A stretch of 58,747 nucleotides of DNA from CAYLLN01 sp036496265 (GCA_036496265.1 DASXLL010000153.1:1-58747), one strand, 5' to 3'; counted from the stretch's first letter, positions 1-9,419 are shown. Notes: a model not told the origin generated them from the letters alone. Numbers and translations are program-made.

Positions 1-402
1 GGGCACGACCTGGAGGACGAGGATTCCCTCGCGGACCACCAGCGGCGGAAGCTGGAACAGCACGATGTTGACGCGGTTTTGCACGTTCACGACGTTGATG
101 TCGGGGTTCGTGCCCGGCTCGAAGTAGATCACGATCGCCGCCTCGCCGGCGCTGGTCGCCGAGGAGGTAATGAAGCGCATGTTCTGGACGCCGTTGATCG
201 ATTGCTCCAGCGGGATCAGAACCGATTCGACCAAAACATTGGCGCTGGCGCCGGGATAGGAAATCATCACCATCACGGTCGGCGGCGCGATGTTGGGAAA
301 CTGGGCGATCGGCAGGGTCTTGATTCCCAGCACCCCCAGGAACAAGAGAATGATCGAGATGACGATCGCGAATGCCGGCCGATGAAGGATTCTCGCGAAC
401 AT
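1..402 (-). CDS. RND efflux permease, N-terminal part (cut by window edge)
   Basis: Inner-membrane proton-driven pump of the AcrB/MexB (HAE1) family, which exports drugs or other hydrophobic compounds together with a periplasmic adaptor and an outer-membrane channel. Only the first 134 codons are in the window. The start at 402 gives MFARILHRPAFAIV, followed by one hydrophobic segment (about residues 10-28) and the family-typical N-terminal phrases LPIAQFPNIAPP, YPGASA and PLEQSINGV in the expected order. It lies 53 bases downstream of the adaptor gene on the same strand, so the two are very probably one operon. Family assignment is firm; substrate is unknown. Confidence 0.93.
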   Translation of the reverse strand, partial: MFARILHRPAFAIVISIILLFLGVLGIKTLPIAQFPNIAPPTVMVMISYPGASANVLVESVLIPLEQSINGVQNMRFITSSATSAGEAAIVIYFEPGTNPDINVVNVQNRVNIVLFQLPPLVVREGILVLQVVP

Positions 403-455
403 GATTCGGGAACAACCTCGTTGCAGTCGATGTCAAAAATGTCGCTGAGCGGCAG

Positions 456-1571
456 CTATTCCGCGTGGAATTTCTGGTTCTTGAGGATTTCTTCCGGCTT
501 AACAAACTCGTATTCCACTTTTTGGTCCTCTTCCACTTCCCGAACCCCTTCGAAAACGATCCTGTCTGTCACCTCAAGTCCGCTATCGATAACAAAAATG
601 TCCTCCAATTCGCGTTTGATGGTGATCAGCTTCTGGTGCGCCATGTCATCCTTGTCGAGGACCCAAACGTATCGCTTGTCGAGCAACTCGAACGTCGCCC
701 GCTGCGGGATGACGAGAGCATCCTTGAGCGTTCGAAGGATCATGATGGTCCCGGTCTGACCGTGGCGCAGCACTCTGTCTGGGTTCGAAAAGTCCGCACG
801 AAAGGCAATGTTGCCGGTCTGGTTGTTGAATTGCCCCTCGATCGCGCCTTTGCCTTTTTCGGGGTCGAGCATGCCGGGAGACGGGTACATATCCTGGTTC
901 GCCAACTTGAGCTCGATCCTGTCCTCCGCCACATGCTGCTTCCGGTGGGCCATGTATTCGAGGTAAGCTTTTTCGGGCACGTTGAAATAGACCCACATGA
1001 GGCTGTTATCCGACAATGTGGTGAGTATCTCTCCCTCTTCGACCAAGCTGCCCTGCTGATGTTGCAGGCGATTGATGATGCCGTCGTAGGGCGCGATGAT
1101 TTTGGTGAAGTTCAATTCCGCTGCCGCCTGCTGCGCTTTGGCTTGAGCCTTCAGCAGACTGGCCTCCTTCAGCGCCACTTCCTTGTCAGAAACAACGTTC
1201 TTTTCGTGGAGTGTCTTGGTGTAATTAAGCTCCAGTTGCGCCAGCTTGGCCTCGGCCGTCTCGGCGTCGAACCTGGTCTGATAAAGGACGGGAATGACGG
1301 AGAAGAGCACGTCCCCCGCTTTCACTTGCTGCCCCTCTTTGACCGCGATTTTCTCCAGGTACCCTTGCTCTAGCGCACGAACCTCGATGTGGCGCTGCGA
1401 ATGGATTTGGCAGACATATTGAGAAGTGGTGGTGACGTCCTTAACGAGAGGACTGGTGACCAAAATCTGGTGGGAAGCCTCGTGGTGCTCCTCCTTGTGC
1501 ATGTGGCAAGCAGATAAACCGAGCGAAATCAGCGCAAGGATAACGGCATGGATCGGTGACAATTTCGTCAA
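456..1571 (-). CDS. RND efflux periplasmic adaptor lipoprotein (AcrA/MexA family)
   Basis: Membrane-fusion protein linking the RND pump to an outer-membrane channel. A TTG start at 1571 is chosen because GAGAGGA sits a few bases upstream and because it yields a compact lipoprotein signal ending in the lipobox LGLSAC; an ATG at 1610 would add 13 polar residues before the signal. After the lipid-anchored Cys come a lipoyl/barrel-sandwich half (EGQQVKAGDVL), a coiled-coil hairpin (about residues 105-160), the second lipoyl half (TKIIAPYDGIINR) and beta-barrel regions. Length is 371 residues, normal for the family. It precedes the permease gene and follows a winged-helix regulator gene, a common efflux layout. 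Confidence 0.93.
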   Translation of the reverse strand: MTKLSPIHAVILALISLGLSACHMHKEEHHEASHQILVTSPLVKDVTTTSQYVCQIHSQRHIEVRALEQGYLEKIAVKEGQQVKAGDVLFSVIPVLYQTRFDAETAEAKLAQLELNYTKTLHEKNVVSDKEVALKEASLLKAQAKAQQAAAELNFTKIIAPYDGIINRLQHQQGSLVEEGEILTTLSDNSLMWVYFNVPEKAYLEYMAHRKQHVAEDRIELKLANQDMYPSPGMLDPEKGKGAIEGQFNNQTGNIAFRADFSNPDRVLRHGQTGTIMILRTLKDALVIPQRATFELLDKRYVWVLDKDDMAHQKLITIKRELEDIFVIDSGLEVTDRIVFEGVREVEEDQKVEYEFVKPEEILKNQKFHAE

Positions 1572-2032
1572 GTTTTCCTCTCTTGGGTGCCCTGTCAGGG
1601 CTTGCGCCAACGACGTAACATCAATTGGACAAGATATCCGGCGACTTCCGGATCGTCACGCGATCAGGTCGGCAAAATAACGGAGTTTTACTTCGCGATC
1701 ATTTTAACGCGATACAAAGTTCGTATATAAATATCGCTTTTTGAGGCGACAGGCAAGCGCTTCCCGCAATCCTTACTGAAATGGAAACTGACTCGCGGTA
1801 GCGGGAAAATTGGAACCATAAAAAACCATCATTGGCGTTATATAGCCCAAGATTATGCCACTACGTATTGGCATCGCGCTAGGGCAAAAGACTGTTCGTC
1901 CCCTCATCGATTCCAACTCCTGGGAAAAATAGGAAAACTGGTGAATTGTAGTAGTCCGTGGTGGCAACGATTCGCGCGGCGCGGGCGATCCCAGATCGCA
2001 ACAGGAGACGGCGTTTCGGAAGACCGAGCAGG
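1572..2032. other. Intergenic region between regulator and efflux operon
   Basis: 461 bases without a convincing gene. The only open frame (1773-1967, minus) is short and shows no recognisable protein character. The part at about 1695-1745 is clearly more AT-rich than its surroundings and holds an inverted repeat, listed separately. This is the likely promoter region for the minus-strand efflux genes. Confidence 0.6.
1709..1737. promoter_or_regulatory. Possible operator/promoter upstream of the RND operon
   Basis: An inverted repeat GCGATA-N17-TATCGC brackets an AT-rich core. It lies about 140 bases upstream of the adaptor start, downstream of the winged-helix regulator gene. It could be a regulator binding site or part of a promoter. 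Only the symmetry and AT content are seen; the function is inferred. Confidence 0.3.
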
Positions 2033-2440
2033 CTAGCGTGGGTCGTCGATTATTCTTAATAGATCGCCGATCGTGCGGTGTCCCTCGACCGCGTGTTTCA
2101 GCCTCCGTTCATGAATGATGTGATAGTGGTTCTGCCGTCCCACTTTTTCTCTCTCGATAAACCCCTCTTCTTCCAAGTCAGCGATAATTCTCTGAACCGC
2201 ACGTTCGGTAATCTTGACGAGCGTGGCAACCTCGCGGAGCACCATCGAGGGATTGCGGGCGAGCAACAGTAACACGTGCGCGTGATTGGTCAGAAACGTC
2301 CACCGTCCACCCGCCTGCTCCGGATGGTCGCCGGGGCTATCAGCCTTCACCGGCCGTTCTGCCGCGGCAATTGTCGCCCGCCGTCCAAGAACGGGCTTTG
2401 GTTTTTTTTTGAGAACCGGTCGTGTCATCTCAGTCCGCAT
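2033..2440 (-). CDS. Winged helix-turn-helix (MarR-like) transcriptional regulator
   Basis: DNA-binding regulator of a widespread small winged-helix family. The core runs from WTFLTNHAHVLLLLARNPS through REVATLVKITERAVQRII (recognition-helix region) to a wing, EREKVGRQNHYHI. Using ATG 2440 gives 135 residues: a basic N-terminal tail of about 45 residues, then the domain. An ATG at 2428 is equally possible, and the open frame extends to 2533 without family-like sequence. The gene is on the same strand as and directly upstream of the RND efflux genes, so control of that operon is plausible but not shown. Confidence 0.8.
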   Translation of the reverse strand: MRTEMTRPVLKKKPKPVLGRRATIAAAERPVKADSPGDHPEQAGGRWTFLTNHAHVLLLLARNPSMVLREVATLVKITERAVQRIIADLEEEGFIEREKVGRQNHYHIIHERRLKHAVEGHRTIGDLLRIIDDPR

Positions 2441-2686
2441 GAAACATAAAGTCCCAAAAGCTTCGTTAGCCGTATGGGACGGACTGCCGCCAGATGTTCC
2501 AATTGATTCTAGCAACGGCAGACGAATGTACAATCACGAAAATCGTGTCGCGATAACGACTTGCGCCATCGATTACTGATTACGCGACGGTCCGCAGCGC
2601 GGATGGGGCAGCGTTAAGCTAGCGCACTTCGCGGTACGCAGATTGCAGTCCCTGGGCAGCGGAATTACTGCTCGCACAGGCATTGG

Positions 2687-5497
2687 ATGACGAAACAGCA
2701 CCTCATGACTCCGCTCGATTTTTTTCATCGGGCCAACGCGGATTATCTCGAGCGAATTCGTGCGCAGTTTGAGCGCGATCCGCAGTCTTTGGATGCCGAA
2801 TGGCGGGCTTTTTTTGCTGGCTTCGAAGCGGCAACCGCGACACAACCACTTCCCACGTCGCGCGCTGCGCAAAACGGGCAACCGGCCGATCGGTTGGCTG
2901 AAAGCGTGGCCGATCTGGTGCATTCCTACCGAGAATTGGGTCACTGCGTCGCCAAGCTCGATCCGCTTGGTCACGCGCCCCCGCCACAACCTCTCTTGGC
3001 GATTAGCGAGTTTGGCTTCAGCGAACGAGACCTCGACCGGAAGCTTAGCTCCACTCCCTTTCTCGGTCCGCCGGCGCGGACGCTCCGAGAACTGTTGGCG
3101 GCATTGCAGATGACGTACTGCGGCTCGATCGGCGTGGAATACATTCAGATCGCCGACAAGGAACAGCGCACGTGGCTGCAGGAGCGGATGGAACCTGTCT
3201 TGAATCGTCCGGCTTATTCGCACGAGCAATCGCATCGCATCGCGGAGCTGCTGATTACGGCCGATACATTCGAGCGGTTTTTGCAGGCCAAGTTTGTGGG
3301 TCAAAAGCGATTCTCCGTCGAGGGCGCTGAAGCACTGCTGCCGCTGCTCGATGCTATCGTTGAAGAAGCCGCGGCTCTCGGCGCCAGTGAGATCGTGATG
3401 GGCATGTCGCATCGCGGCCGTCTCAATGTGCTGGCGCACGTCGTACACAAGCCTTACGAAATCATTCTCAGCGAGTTTCTCGGCACCGCGCCGCCGCAAA
3501 CGGCCAATGCCGAAGGAGACGTCAAGCACCATCTGGGCTATTCAACGAATCGCGTAACGGCCCAAGGGAAAAAAATTCATTGCTCGCTAAGCGCCAATCC
3601 CAGTCACCTGGAGCTGATCGATCCGATCATCGAGGGAATGGTGCGGGCCAAGCAGGAGCGATGCGGCGACCACCAGCACGTGCAAGTCGTTCCTTTGTTG
3701 GTTCATGGCGATGCGGCGTTCACCGGCCAAGGTATTGTTTCCGAAACGCTGAGCCTTTCGGAGCTGCCCACTTATCGCACGGGCGGCACCGTTCATGTAA
3801 TCATCAACAATCAACTCGGATTTACCGCGACTGCGCAGCAAACGCGCTTCACTCCGTACCCGACAGATGTGGCGCGGATGATCCAAGCGCCGATCTTTCA
3901 CGTGAATGCGGATGATCCGGAGGCAGTCGTCCACGCGGCGCGGCTCGCGATCGGTTTTCGGCAACAGTTTAAGGCCGATGTTTTCATCGACCTCGTCTGT
4001 TTTCGCCGTCATGGCCACAACGAAACCGACGATCCGACGTTCACGCAGCCCCTGATGTATCAAGAGATCGCCAAACAGCCGGGCGTGGCCAAGACGTATT
4101 CCGCGCGGCTCGTGGCCGACCAGAAGCTGACGGCAGCAGACCCCGAACAAATGGAACAACACGCGCATCAGCGGCTGGATCAGGCGCTGCAGATGGCTCG
4201 TGAACTGAATCCCAAGCAGCGGGTGGTTGCGTTTTCCGGCGAGTGGGAGGGGCTAAGCCGGGCTGGCGCCGATTGGGCCGCGAACACGGCTGTGCCCGCT
4301 GACACTCTGCAGCGTCTTACGGAAACCATCGCCCGGCTGCCGCCGGATTTCCACTTGCACCACAAGCTGCAGCGTCTGATCGAGCCGCGCGCGGCGATGG
4401 CCGCGGGAAAAGCAGCGGTTGATTGGAGCTGCGGCGAGGCCTGGGCGATCGGCAGCTTGCTGGTCGAGGGAACTGCGGTGCGACTGACGGGGCAAGACGT
4501 GGAGCGAGGGACTTTCAGCAACCGCCACGCGGTATTGCACGACGAACAGAACGGAGCGACCTATGTTCCGCTCGCGCATCTGGCTGAAAACCAGGGATCG
4601 TTTACGGTCGTCAACACGATGCTCTCGGAGCTTGCCGTTTTGGGCTTCGAATATGGCTACAGCTCGGCCGATCCGAACACACTCGTCCTATGGGAGGCTC
4701 AATTCGGCGATTTCGCGAACGGTGCTCAAACGATTATCGATCAGTTCATTGCCAGCGGCGAATCGAAATGGCAGCGGATGAGTGGGATCGTGCTGCTTTT
4801 GCCGCACGGTTACGAAGGCCAAGGCCCGGAGCATTCGAGCGCGCGGCTGGAGCGATTTCTGCAGCTTTGCGCCGAGAGCAATCTACAAGTCTGCTATCCG
4901 ACGCAGCCCGCCCAGTATTTTCACGCGCTGCGGCGGCAGATGCACCGCAAGTTTCGTAAGCCGCTCATCGTCCTGACGCCGAAAAGCCTGCTCCGCGATG
5001 GGCGGTCGTTCTCCCAACGCGGCGATTTCACGGACGGCAGCTTTCGTCTGGTGATTGACGATCCGGCACAACCTGATCGCGACTCGGTGCGCCGCCTCGT
5101 GCTCTGCACGGGGCATGTGTTTTATGCATTGCAGGCCGCCCGCGACGAGCAAGCGAAAGGGGAGATTGCGATCGTGCGGATCGAGCAGCTTTATCCGTTC
5201 CCAAAGGCCGAGCTGCAGGCCATCGTCGCCCGCTACCGGCGGGCCACGGAAGTATTTTGGATTCAGGAAGAGCCGCGAAACATGGGCGCGTGGGGCTTCA
5301 TCGCGCCGCGGCTGTCAGAAATCCTGCCGGACACCTGTGTGCTCAGTTACCAAGGCCGCGACGAGGCGGCGAGTCCCGCCACGGGGTCATATCGGCTGCA
5401 TCAGGTCGAGGAACGTGCATTCATTAGCCGGGCGCTGGAAGACGGCATCGAGCCTCAGAAAGCGCGGACCGTGGCTGCGAATTTTGGCTCTGCCTAA
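2687..5497 (+). CDS. sucA: 2-oxoglutarate dehydrogenase E1 component
   Basis: Thiamine-diphosphate-dependent E1 of the 2-oxoglutarate dehydrogenase complex; it decarboxylates 2-oxoglutarate and passes the succinyl group to the E2 lipoyl arm in the TCA cycle. At 936 residues it matches the family's usual length of about 930. The N-terminus has the OdhA-type motif (PLDFFHRANADYLE, then a long insert before QLADKEQ-like IQIADKEQ). Further on are MSHRGRLNVLAH (about residue 240), GDAAFTGQGIV (about 340), the cofactor loop VIINNQLGFT, and RRHGHNETDDP (about 440). The C-terminal transketolase-type half ends with WIQEEPRNMGAW. sucB follows after 13 bases. No lpd (E3) is in the window. Confidence 0.98.
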   Translation: MTKQHLMTPLDFFHRANADYLERIRAQFERDPQSLDAEWRAFFAGFEAATATQPLPTSRAAQNGQPADRLAESVADLVHSYRELGHCVAKLDPLGHAPPPQPLLAISEFGFSERDLDRKLSSTPFLGPPARTLRELLAALQMTYCGSIGVEYIQIADKEQRTWLQERMEPVLNRPAYSHEQSHRIAELLITADTFERFLQAKFVGQKRFSVEGAEALLPLLDAIVEEAAALGASEIVMGMSHRGRLNVLAHVVHKPYEIILSEFLGTAPPQTANAEGDVKHHLGYSTNRVTAQGKKIHCSLSANPSHLELIDPIIEGMVRAKQERCGDHQHVQVVPLLVHGDAAFTGQGIVSETLSLSELPTYRTGGTVHVIINNQLGFTATAQQTRFTPYPTDVARMIQAPIFHVNADDPEAVVHAARLAIGFRQQFKADVFIDLVCFRRHGHNETDDPTFTQPLMYQEIAKQPGVAKTYSARLVADQKLTAADPEQMEQHAHQRLDQALQMARELNPKQRVVAFSGEWEGLSRAGADWAANTAVPADTLQRLTETIARLPPDFHLHHKLQRLIEPRAAMAAGKAAVDWSCGEAWAIGSLLVEGTAVRLTGQDVERGTFSNRHAVLHDEQNGATYVPLAHLAENQGSFTVVNTMLSELAVLGFEYGYSSADPNTLVLWEAQFGDFANGAQTIIDQFIASGESKWQRMSGIVLLLPHGYEGQGPEHSSARLERFLQLCAESNLQVCYPTQPAQYFHALRRQMHRKFRKPLIVLTPKSLLRDGRSFSQRGDFTDGSFRLVIDDPAQPDRDSVRRLVLCTGHVFYALQAARDEQAKGEIAIVRIEQLYPFPKAELQAIVARYRRATEVFWIQEEPRNMGAWGFIAPRLSEILPDTCVLSYQGRDEAASPATGSYRLHQVEERAFISRALEDGIEPQKARTVAANFGSA

Positions 5498-5510
5498 AGG
5501 GAGACGCGGC

Positions 5511-6731
5511 ATGCCTCGCGACGTGGAAATTCCCTCCTTGGGCGAATCCGTGAGCGAAGCGGTGGTGGCTCGCTGGATCAAGAATGAAGGCGATCGCGTC
5601 AAGGTTGACGAGCCACTCTGCGAGCTTGAATCGGACAAGGCCACCGTGGATTTGCCTGCGCCCGAAAGCGGCGTCCTGCATCAGCTCAAGAAGGCCGGCG
5701 AAACGGCGCACATTGGCGAGGTGATTGCGCGAATTGACACCGCAGAGTCGGATGGTGAACTCCGCGAAACGGCACATCCGTCGGCAGAGAAGCCCGCCAG
5801 CCCAACGCCGGCGGCGGCAAAGGATACGCCAAAAGCAACGCGTCCGAAACAACGACAAGATCACGCCGAGGAGGTCAAATCGCCAAAGAAAATCGCTCCA
5901 CCTCCCGATCAGCCGCAGGAGACGCCAGCCCAGCCGCCACAGGCCGAACCGCCAATTCGCAAAAAGGAAGATACGTCCGCGAACGAAACTCCGCCTGTGG
6001 CTTCACCGAAACCAGCCGGTCGCGCTGCTGAGCCTGGCACGCGCCGAGTGCCGATGAGCAAGATTCGCCGCAGCATCGCCGAGCGCTTGGTTCGCGTGCA
6101 GCAGACAACGGCGATGCTCACCACGTTCAACGAAGTCGACATGACTTCCGTACAGGAACTGCGTCGCAAGAACCAGGAACAGTTCCTAAAGACCCACGGC
6201 GTCTCGCTGGGCTTGATGTCGTTCTTTGCGAGAGCCACCGTGCTCGCCCTCAAACATTTTGAGGCCTTGAACGCGAGAATCGAGGACAACGACATTGTCT
6301 ATTCCGAGCACGTACACCTGGGAATCGCTGTGAGCACCGAGCGTGGTCTCGTCGTGCCCATTTTGCATCATGCGGAGCAGATGTCTTTTGCCACAATCGA
6401 ACAAGAAATCAAACGCACGGCTGCCGCGGCACGGGACGGCAAGCTTTCGATTAACGACTTGAGCGGCGGCACATTTACGATCACGAACGGCGGCGTTTTC
6501 GGCTCTCTGCTTTCAACGCCCATTCTGAATCCGCCCCAATCGGGCATTCTCGGCACGCACGCGATCCAAGAGCGCCCCATCGCCGTCAAAGGCGCAGTCC
6601 AGATTCGCCCCATGATGTACGTAGCGCTGACGTACGATCACCGCCTCATCGACGGCAGTGACGCGGTTTCCTTCCTGATGCACCTGAAGCAGCTTCTGGA
6701 AGATCCGCTGCAGATGATTTTGGAGATTTGA
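5511..6731 (+). CDS. sucB: Dihydrolipoyllysine succinyltransferase (E2) with no recognisable subunit-binding domain
   Basis: E2 core of the 2-oxoglutarate dehydrogenase complex. ATG 5511 is preceded by AAAGGGAG and gives 406 residues. Residues 1-77 form a lipoyl domain with lipoyl-lysine K43 in ELESDKATVD. Residues about 85-180 are a Pro/Lys/Glu/Ala-rich linker. The catalytic domain starts at RRVPMSKIRRSIAERL and carries the acyltransferase motif DHRLIDGSDA near residue 377. The peripheral subunit-binding domain normally found between lipoyl and catalytic domains is not recognisable: the linker contains no SPAVRRLA-like helix pair. The total length is nonetheless ordinary. Translationally close to sucA and certainly co-transcribed. 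Confidence 0.96.
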   Translation: MPRDVEIPSLGESVSEAVVARWIKNEGDRVKVDEPLCELESDKATVDLPAPESGVLHQLKKAGETAHIGEVIARIDTAESDGELRETAHPSAEKPASPTPAAAKDTPKATRPKQRQDHAEEVKSPKKIAPPPDQPQETPAQPPQAEPPIRKKEDTSANETPPVASPKPAGRAAEPGTRRVPMSKIRRSIAERLVRVQQTTAMLTTFNEVDMTSVQELRRKNQEQFLKTHGVSLGLMSFFARATVLALKHFEALNARIEDNDIVYSEHVHLGIAVSTERGLVVPILHHAEQMSFATIEQEIKRTAAAARDGKLSINDLSGGTFTITNGGVFGSLLSTPILNPPQSGILGTHAIQERPIAVKGAVQIRPMMYVALTYDHRLIDGSDAVSFLMHLKQLLEDPLQMILEI

Positions 6732-6780
6732 AAATCGCGATTCGAACGATCGCGAGTCACGCTAGCGCGCTGAACCGCGG

Positions 6781-7296
6781 CTAGCGGCCGTATGTTCCTA
6801 CAAGCTCGGCCTCGGCCAAAACATGACCTGGCGTGTGAGCACGTAGCTCAGAGTGGGAAACGCCTGATGGCAGGTCGAGCGTTGTGTCCAGGGCAAACAG
6901 TTTGAAGGAGTAGTGGTGAGGCTTGCCGGCCGGCGGATCAGGTCCACCATAGCCGATTTCATCGAAATCGTTCTTCCCTTGCACGGCCTCGTCCAAGAGA
7001 ACCGGCTTGGGCGGAACGCCTTGCTTCAGCTCGCGCGCTTGACCTGGCAGATTGAAGATCACCCAGTGTGTGAATGTTCCGTGCGGCGCGTCCGGGTCGA
7101 TGCAAACGAGCACAAAGCTCTTCGTGCCATCCGGCGGCTGCGTCCAGGCGAGCGGCGGGGAGAAATTCCCGCCGTCAGCCGTGAACTGAATGGGGATTAC
7201 ATCCCCATTGCTAAATGCCTCGCTGGTGAGCTTCATGCTCGCGTTCTTGCTTGTCTTGTCCGCGACAAGTTCGCCATTTGTCATTGTCGTTGTCAT
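6781..7296 (-). CDS. YbhB/YbcL family Raf-kinase-inhibitor-like (PEBP) protein
   Basis: Small phosphatidylethanolamine-binding-protein family member; bacterial members bind anionic ligands and their physiological role is mostly unknown. The 171 residues contain the family blocks LTSEAFSNGDVIP, SPPLAWTQPPDGTKSF, DPDAPHGTFTHWVIFNLP and HHYSFKLFALDTTL. It has an extra N-terminal stretch of about 20 residues before the domain; an ATG 20 codons in (before KLTSEAF) is an alternative start. No signal peptide is evident. It is convergent with sucB and has its own short upstream region. Confidence 0.92.
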   Translation of the reverse strand: MTTTMTNGELVADKTSKNASMKLTSEAFSNGDVIPIQFTADGGNFSPPLAWTQPPDGTKSFVLVCIDPDAPHGTFTHWVIFNLPGQARELKQGVPPKPVLLDEAVQGKNDFDEIGYGGPDPPAGKPHHYSFKLFALDTTLDLPSGVSHSELRAHTPGHVLAEAELVGTYGR

Positions 7297-7455
7297 TTTT
7301 GCGAATTTCTATCGAGATGAATGCTGACACTGTTGTAACGGAGTGCAACGATCGTGCCCGATGGGTGTGGCACCGACCAGCAGTGGGTCAATTTGCAGCT
7401 TTTGCAGCCCCTCACCCTCCGCGCGAGGAGCCCCAAGCAGAGCGAATGCAGGGCA

Positions 7456-7474
7456 CATCACGCGGAGCGTGATG
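7456..7474. terminator. GGA-loop hairpin behind the aconitase gene
   Basis: CATCACGC-GGA-GCGTGATG is a perfect 8-bp stem with a GGA loop, ending 2 bases from the aconitase stop codon. There is no clear U-tract, so it may act as a terminator, an mRNA 3' stabiliser or simply be a repeat copy. The same loop and flanking GC...GC pattern recurs near 51569-51652. Confidence 0.5.
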
Positions 7475-7475
7475 G

Positions 7476-9419
7476 CTACTTAGGATGTTCACGCACCCAG
7501 TTGATCAAGCCGCCGGCAAGCAATACTTCGACTTGACGCGATGACAGCGCGTGATGCGTGGAGACGTCTCGTGGCTTGCCTACTATCTTCACGGCAACCG
7601 TCGTTCCGGACCTCAGTTGCTCCGCTATGTTTTCGATTCTGATGCGATCATCCTGGGCTATTGCCTCACAATCGGCCGGTTCGGCAAATGTCAGCGGCAG
7701 CACGCCGAAGTTCACGAGGTTTTGCTGATGAATGCGGGCAAAACTCTTGGCCAGGACGACGCGTAAACCCAAAAACCGCGGCGCGAGGGCCGCATGTTCG
7801 CGACTTGACCCTTGGCCGTAGTTCTTTCCGCCTAGGATGGCATGACCACCTGATTCTCGGACTTCCTGGGCGCGCTCGGAGTACTTTTCATCAATCTGCT
7901 CGAACGCAAATTTGGCGATTCCTTGAATGTTGCTGCGGAACGGGAGGACGCGAGCACCTGCCGGCAGAATTTCGTCGGTGGAGATGTTGTCGCCAACTTT
8001 CAACAGAATCGGCAGCTCAAGCTCGCTCGGCAGGGGCTCGAATTCCGGCAACGATTTGATGTTCGGACCCTTTACCAACTGCCCGGCGGGCGACGATTCA
8101 TCCGGAGGCGGCTCATACATCTGCGTGTTGACGATCGGCTGCTCTGGATCGCGAATTCTCGGATAGGCCACATCCAAATTCCGAGGATCGGTAATCATGC
8201 CGCGCAGCGCCGAGGCCGCGGCAGTCTCCGGACTGACGAGGCAGACCTGATCGTCGCGCGTTCCGCTGCGGCCAGGAAAATTCCGCGGCACTGTCCGCAG
8301 GCTGAGTCGGCCGGTGGCGGGCGCTTGCCCCATTCCGATGCAGCCGTTGCAGCCGGCTTGATGCAGGCGCGCTCCCGAGCGGATCAACGCCGCCAGACTG
8401 CCGTCGTGAGCCAGATTCTCCAAGATTTGCCGCGACGTCGGGTTGATATCGAGCGAGACTCCCGGCGGCACTCGCTGGTCGCGCACAATCGCTGCGACAA
8501 TGGCCAGGTCGCGATAGCCCGGATTGGCAGACGAGCCAATGTAGGCCTGGTAAATCGGCTGGCCCTCTACTTCACGCACGGGCCGCACATTGCCCGGGCT
8601 CGTTGGCATGGCAATCAGCGGTTCGAGCCTCGTCAAGTCGATTTCGTCGTGCCGGTCATAGGTGCAACCGTCATCAGCGATCAGCTCGATCCAATCCTCG
8701 CTGCGACCCTGAGAGCGAAGAAATCGCTGCACCTCGGCGTCCGAGGGAAAAACCGTTGTCGTCGCCCCCAACTCGGCGCCCATGTTGGCGATGACATGGC
8801 GATCCATGGCCGAAAGGCAATGCAATCCTGGGCCATAATACTCGATGATGCGATGCACTCCGCCCGCCACACCATGCCGCCGCAACATTTCCAGAATCAC
8901 ATCTTTGGCACTCACCCAGGGCGGCAGCTCACCAACTAGCCGCACTCCCCATATCTTCGGCATCTGCACATGAAACGGCAGCCCCGCCATGGCCAGCGCC
9001 ACATCGAGCCCGCCGGCGCCGATTGCGAGCATTCCAATCGCTCCGGCTGCACACGTATGGCTATCCGAGCCAAGCAGTGTCTTCCCTGGCTTGCCAAATC
9101 GCTCCTGATGCAGAGCATGGCTGACGCCGTTTCCCGGGCGGCTGTACCAAATGCCGAATCTGCGGCAGGCACTTTCCAGGAACAAATGATCGTCGGCATT
9201 TTTGAAGTCTTCTTGCAGCAGGTTGTGATCGACATACTGCACCGAAATCTCGGTATGAACGCGATCGAGCTCCATCGCTTCCAGCTCGAGCATTGCCAGT
9301 GTGCCGGTAGCGTCTTGCGTTAGAGTCTGGTCGATTTGTAATCCAATTTCCGCGCCGGGTTTGGCATTGCCTTCAACCAAGTGCGATTCAATCAGCTTCT
9401 GAGCCACATTGAGCGGCAT
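7476..9419 (-). CDS. Aconitate hydratase (Aquifex-type, about 650 residues)
   Basis: Interconverts citrate and isocitrate through a [4Fe-4S] cluster. The chosen ATG 9419 has GGAG nine bases upstream; a GTG at 9440 would add seven residues. The order LLGSDSHTC (C123), GCNGCIGMGQ (C357, C360), TRDDQVCLVSPETAAASAL and, in the swivel domain, GDNISTDEI, GGKNYGQGSSREHAAL and SFARIHQQNLVNFG is that of aconitase. The sequence at the usual GSCTN cluster-cysteine position reads GSSAN, so that Cys is absent; I believe this is typical of the subfamily rather than a defect. Separate from sucAB on the other strand but metabolically linked. Confidence 0.94.
   Translation of the reverse strand: MPLNVAQKLIESHLVEGNAKPGAEIGLQIDQTLTQDATGTLAMLELEAMELDRVHTEISVQYVDHNLLQEDFKNADDHLFLESACRRFGIWYSRPGNGVSHALHQERFGKPGKTLLGSDSHTCAAGAIGMLAIGAGGLDVALAMAGLPFHVQMPKIWGVRLVGELPPWVSAKDVILEMLRRHGVAGGVHRIIEYYGPGLHCLSAMDRHVIANMGAELGATTTVFPSDAEVQRFLRSQGRSEDWIELIADDGCTYDRHDEIDLTRLEPLIAMPTSPGNVRPVREVEGQPIYQAYIGSSANPGYRDLAIVAAIVRDQRVPPGVSLDINPTSRQILENLAHDGSLAALIRSGARLHQAGCNGCIGMGQAPATGRLSLRTVPRNFPGRSGTRDDQVCLVSPETAAASALRGMITDPRNLDVAYPRIRDPEQPIVNTQMYEPPPDESSPAGQLVKGPNIKSLPEFEPLPSELELPILLKVGDNISTDEILPAGARVLPFRSNIQGIAKFAFEQIDEKYSERAQEVRESGGHAILGGKNYGQGSSREHAALAPRFLGLRVVLAKSFARIHQQNLVNFGVLPLTFAEPADCEAIAQDDRIRIENIAEQLRSGTTVAVKIVGKPRDVSTHHALSSRQVEVLLAGGLINWVREHPK

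Noticed and set aside
5055..5510. N-terminal extension of sucB to 558 residues
   Set aside because: The extension overlaps sucA in another frame, while ATG 5511 has a good ribosome-binding site and begins exactly at the lipoyl domain.
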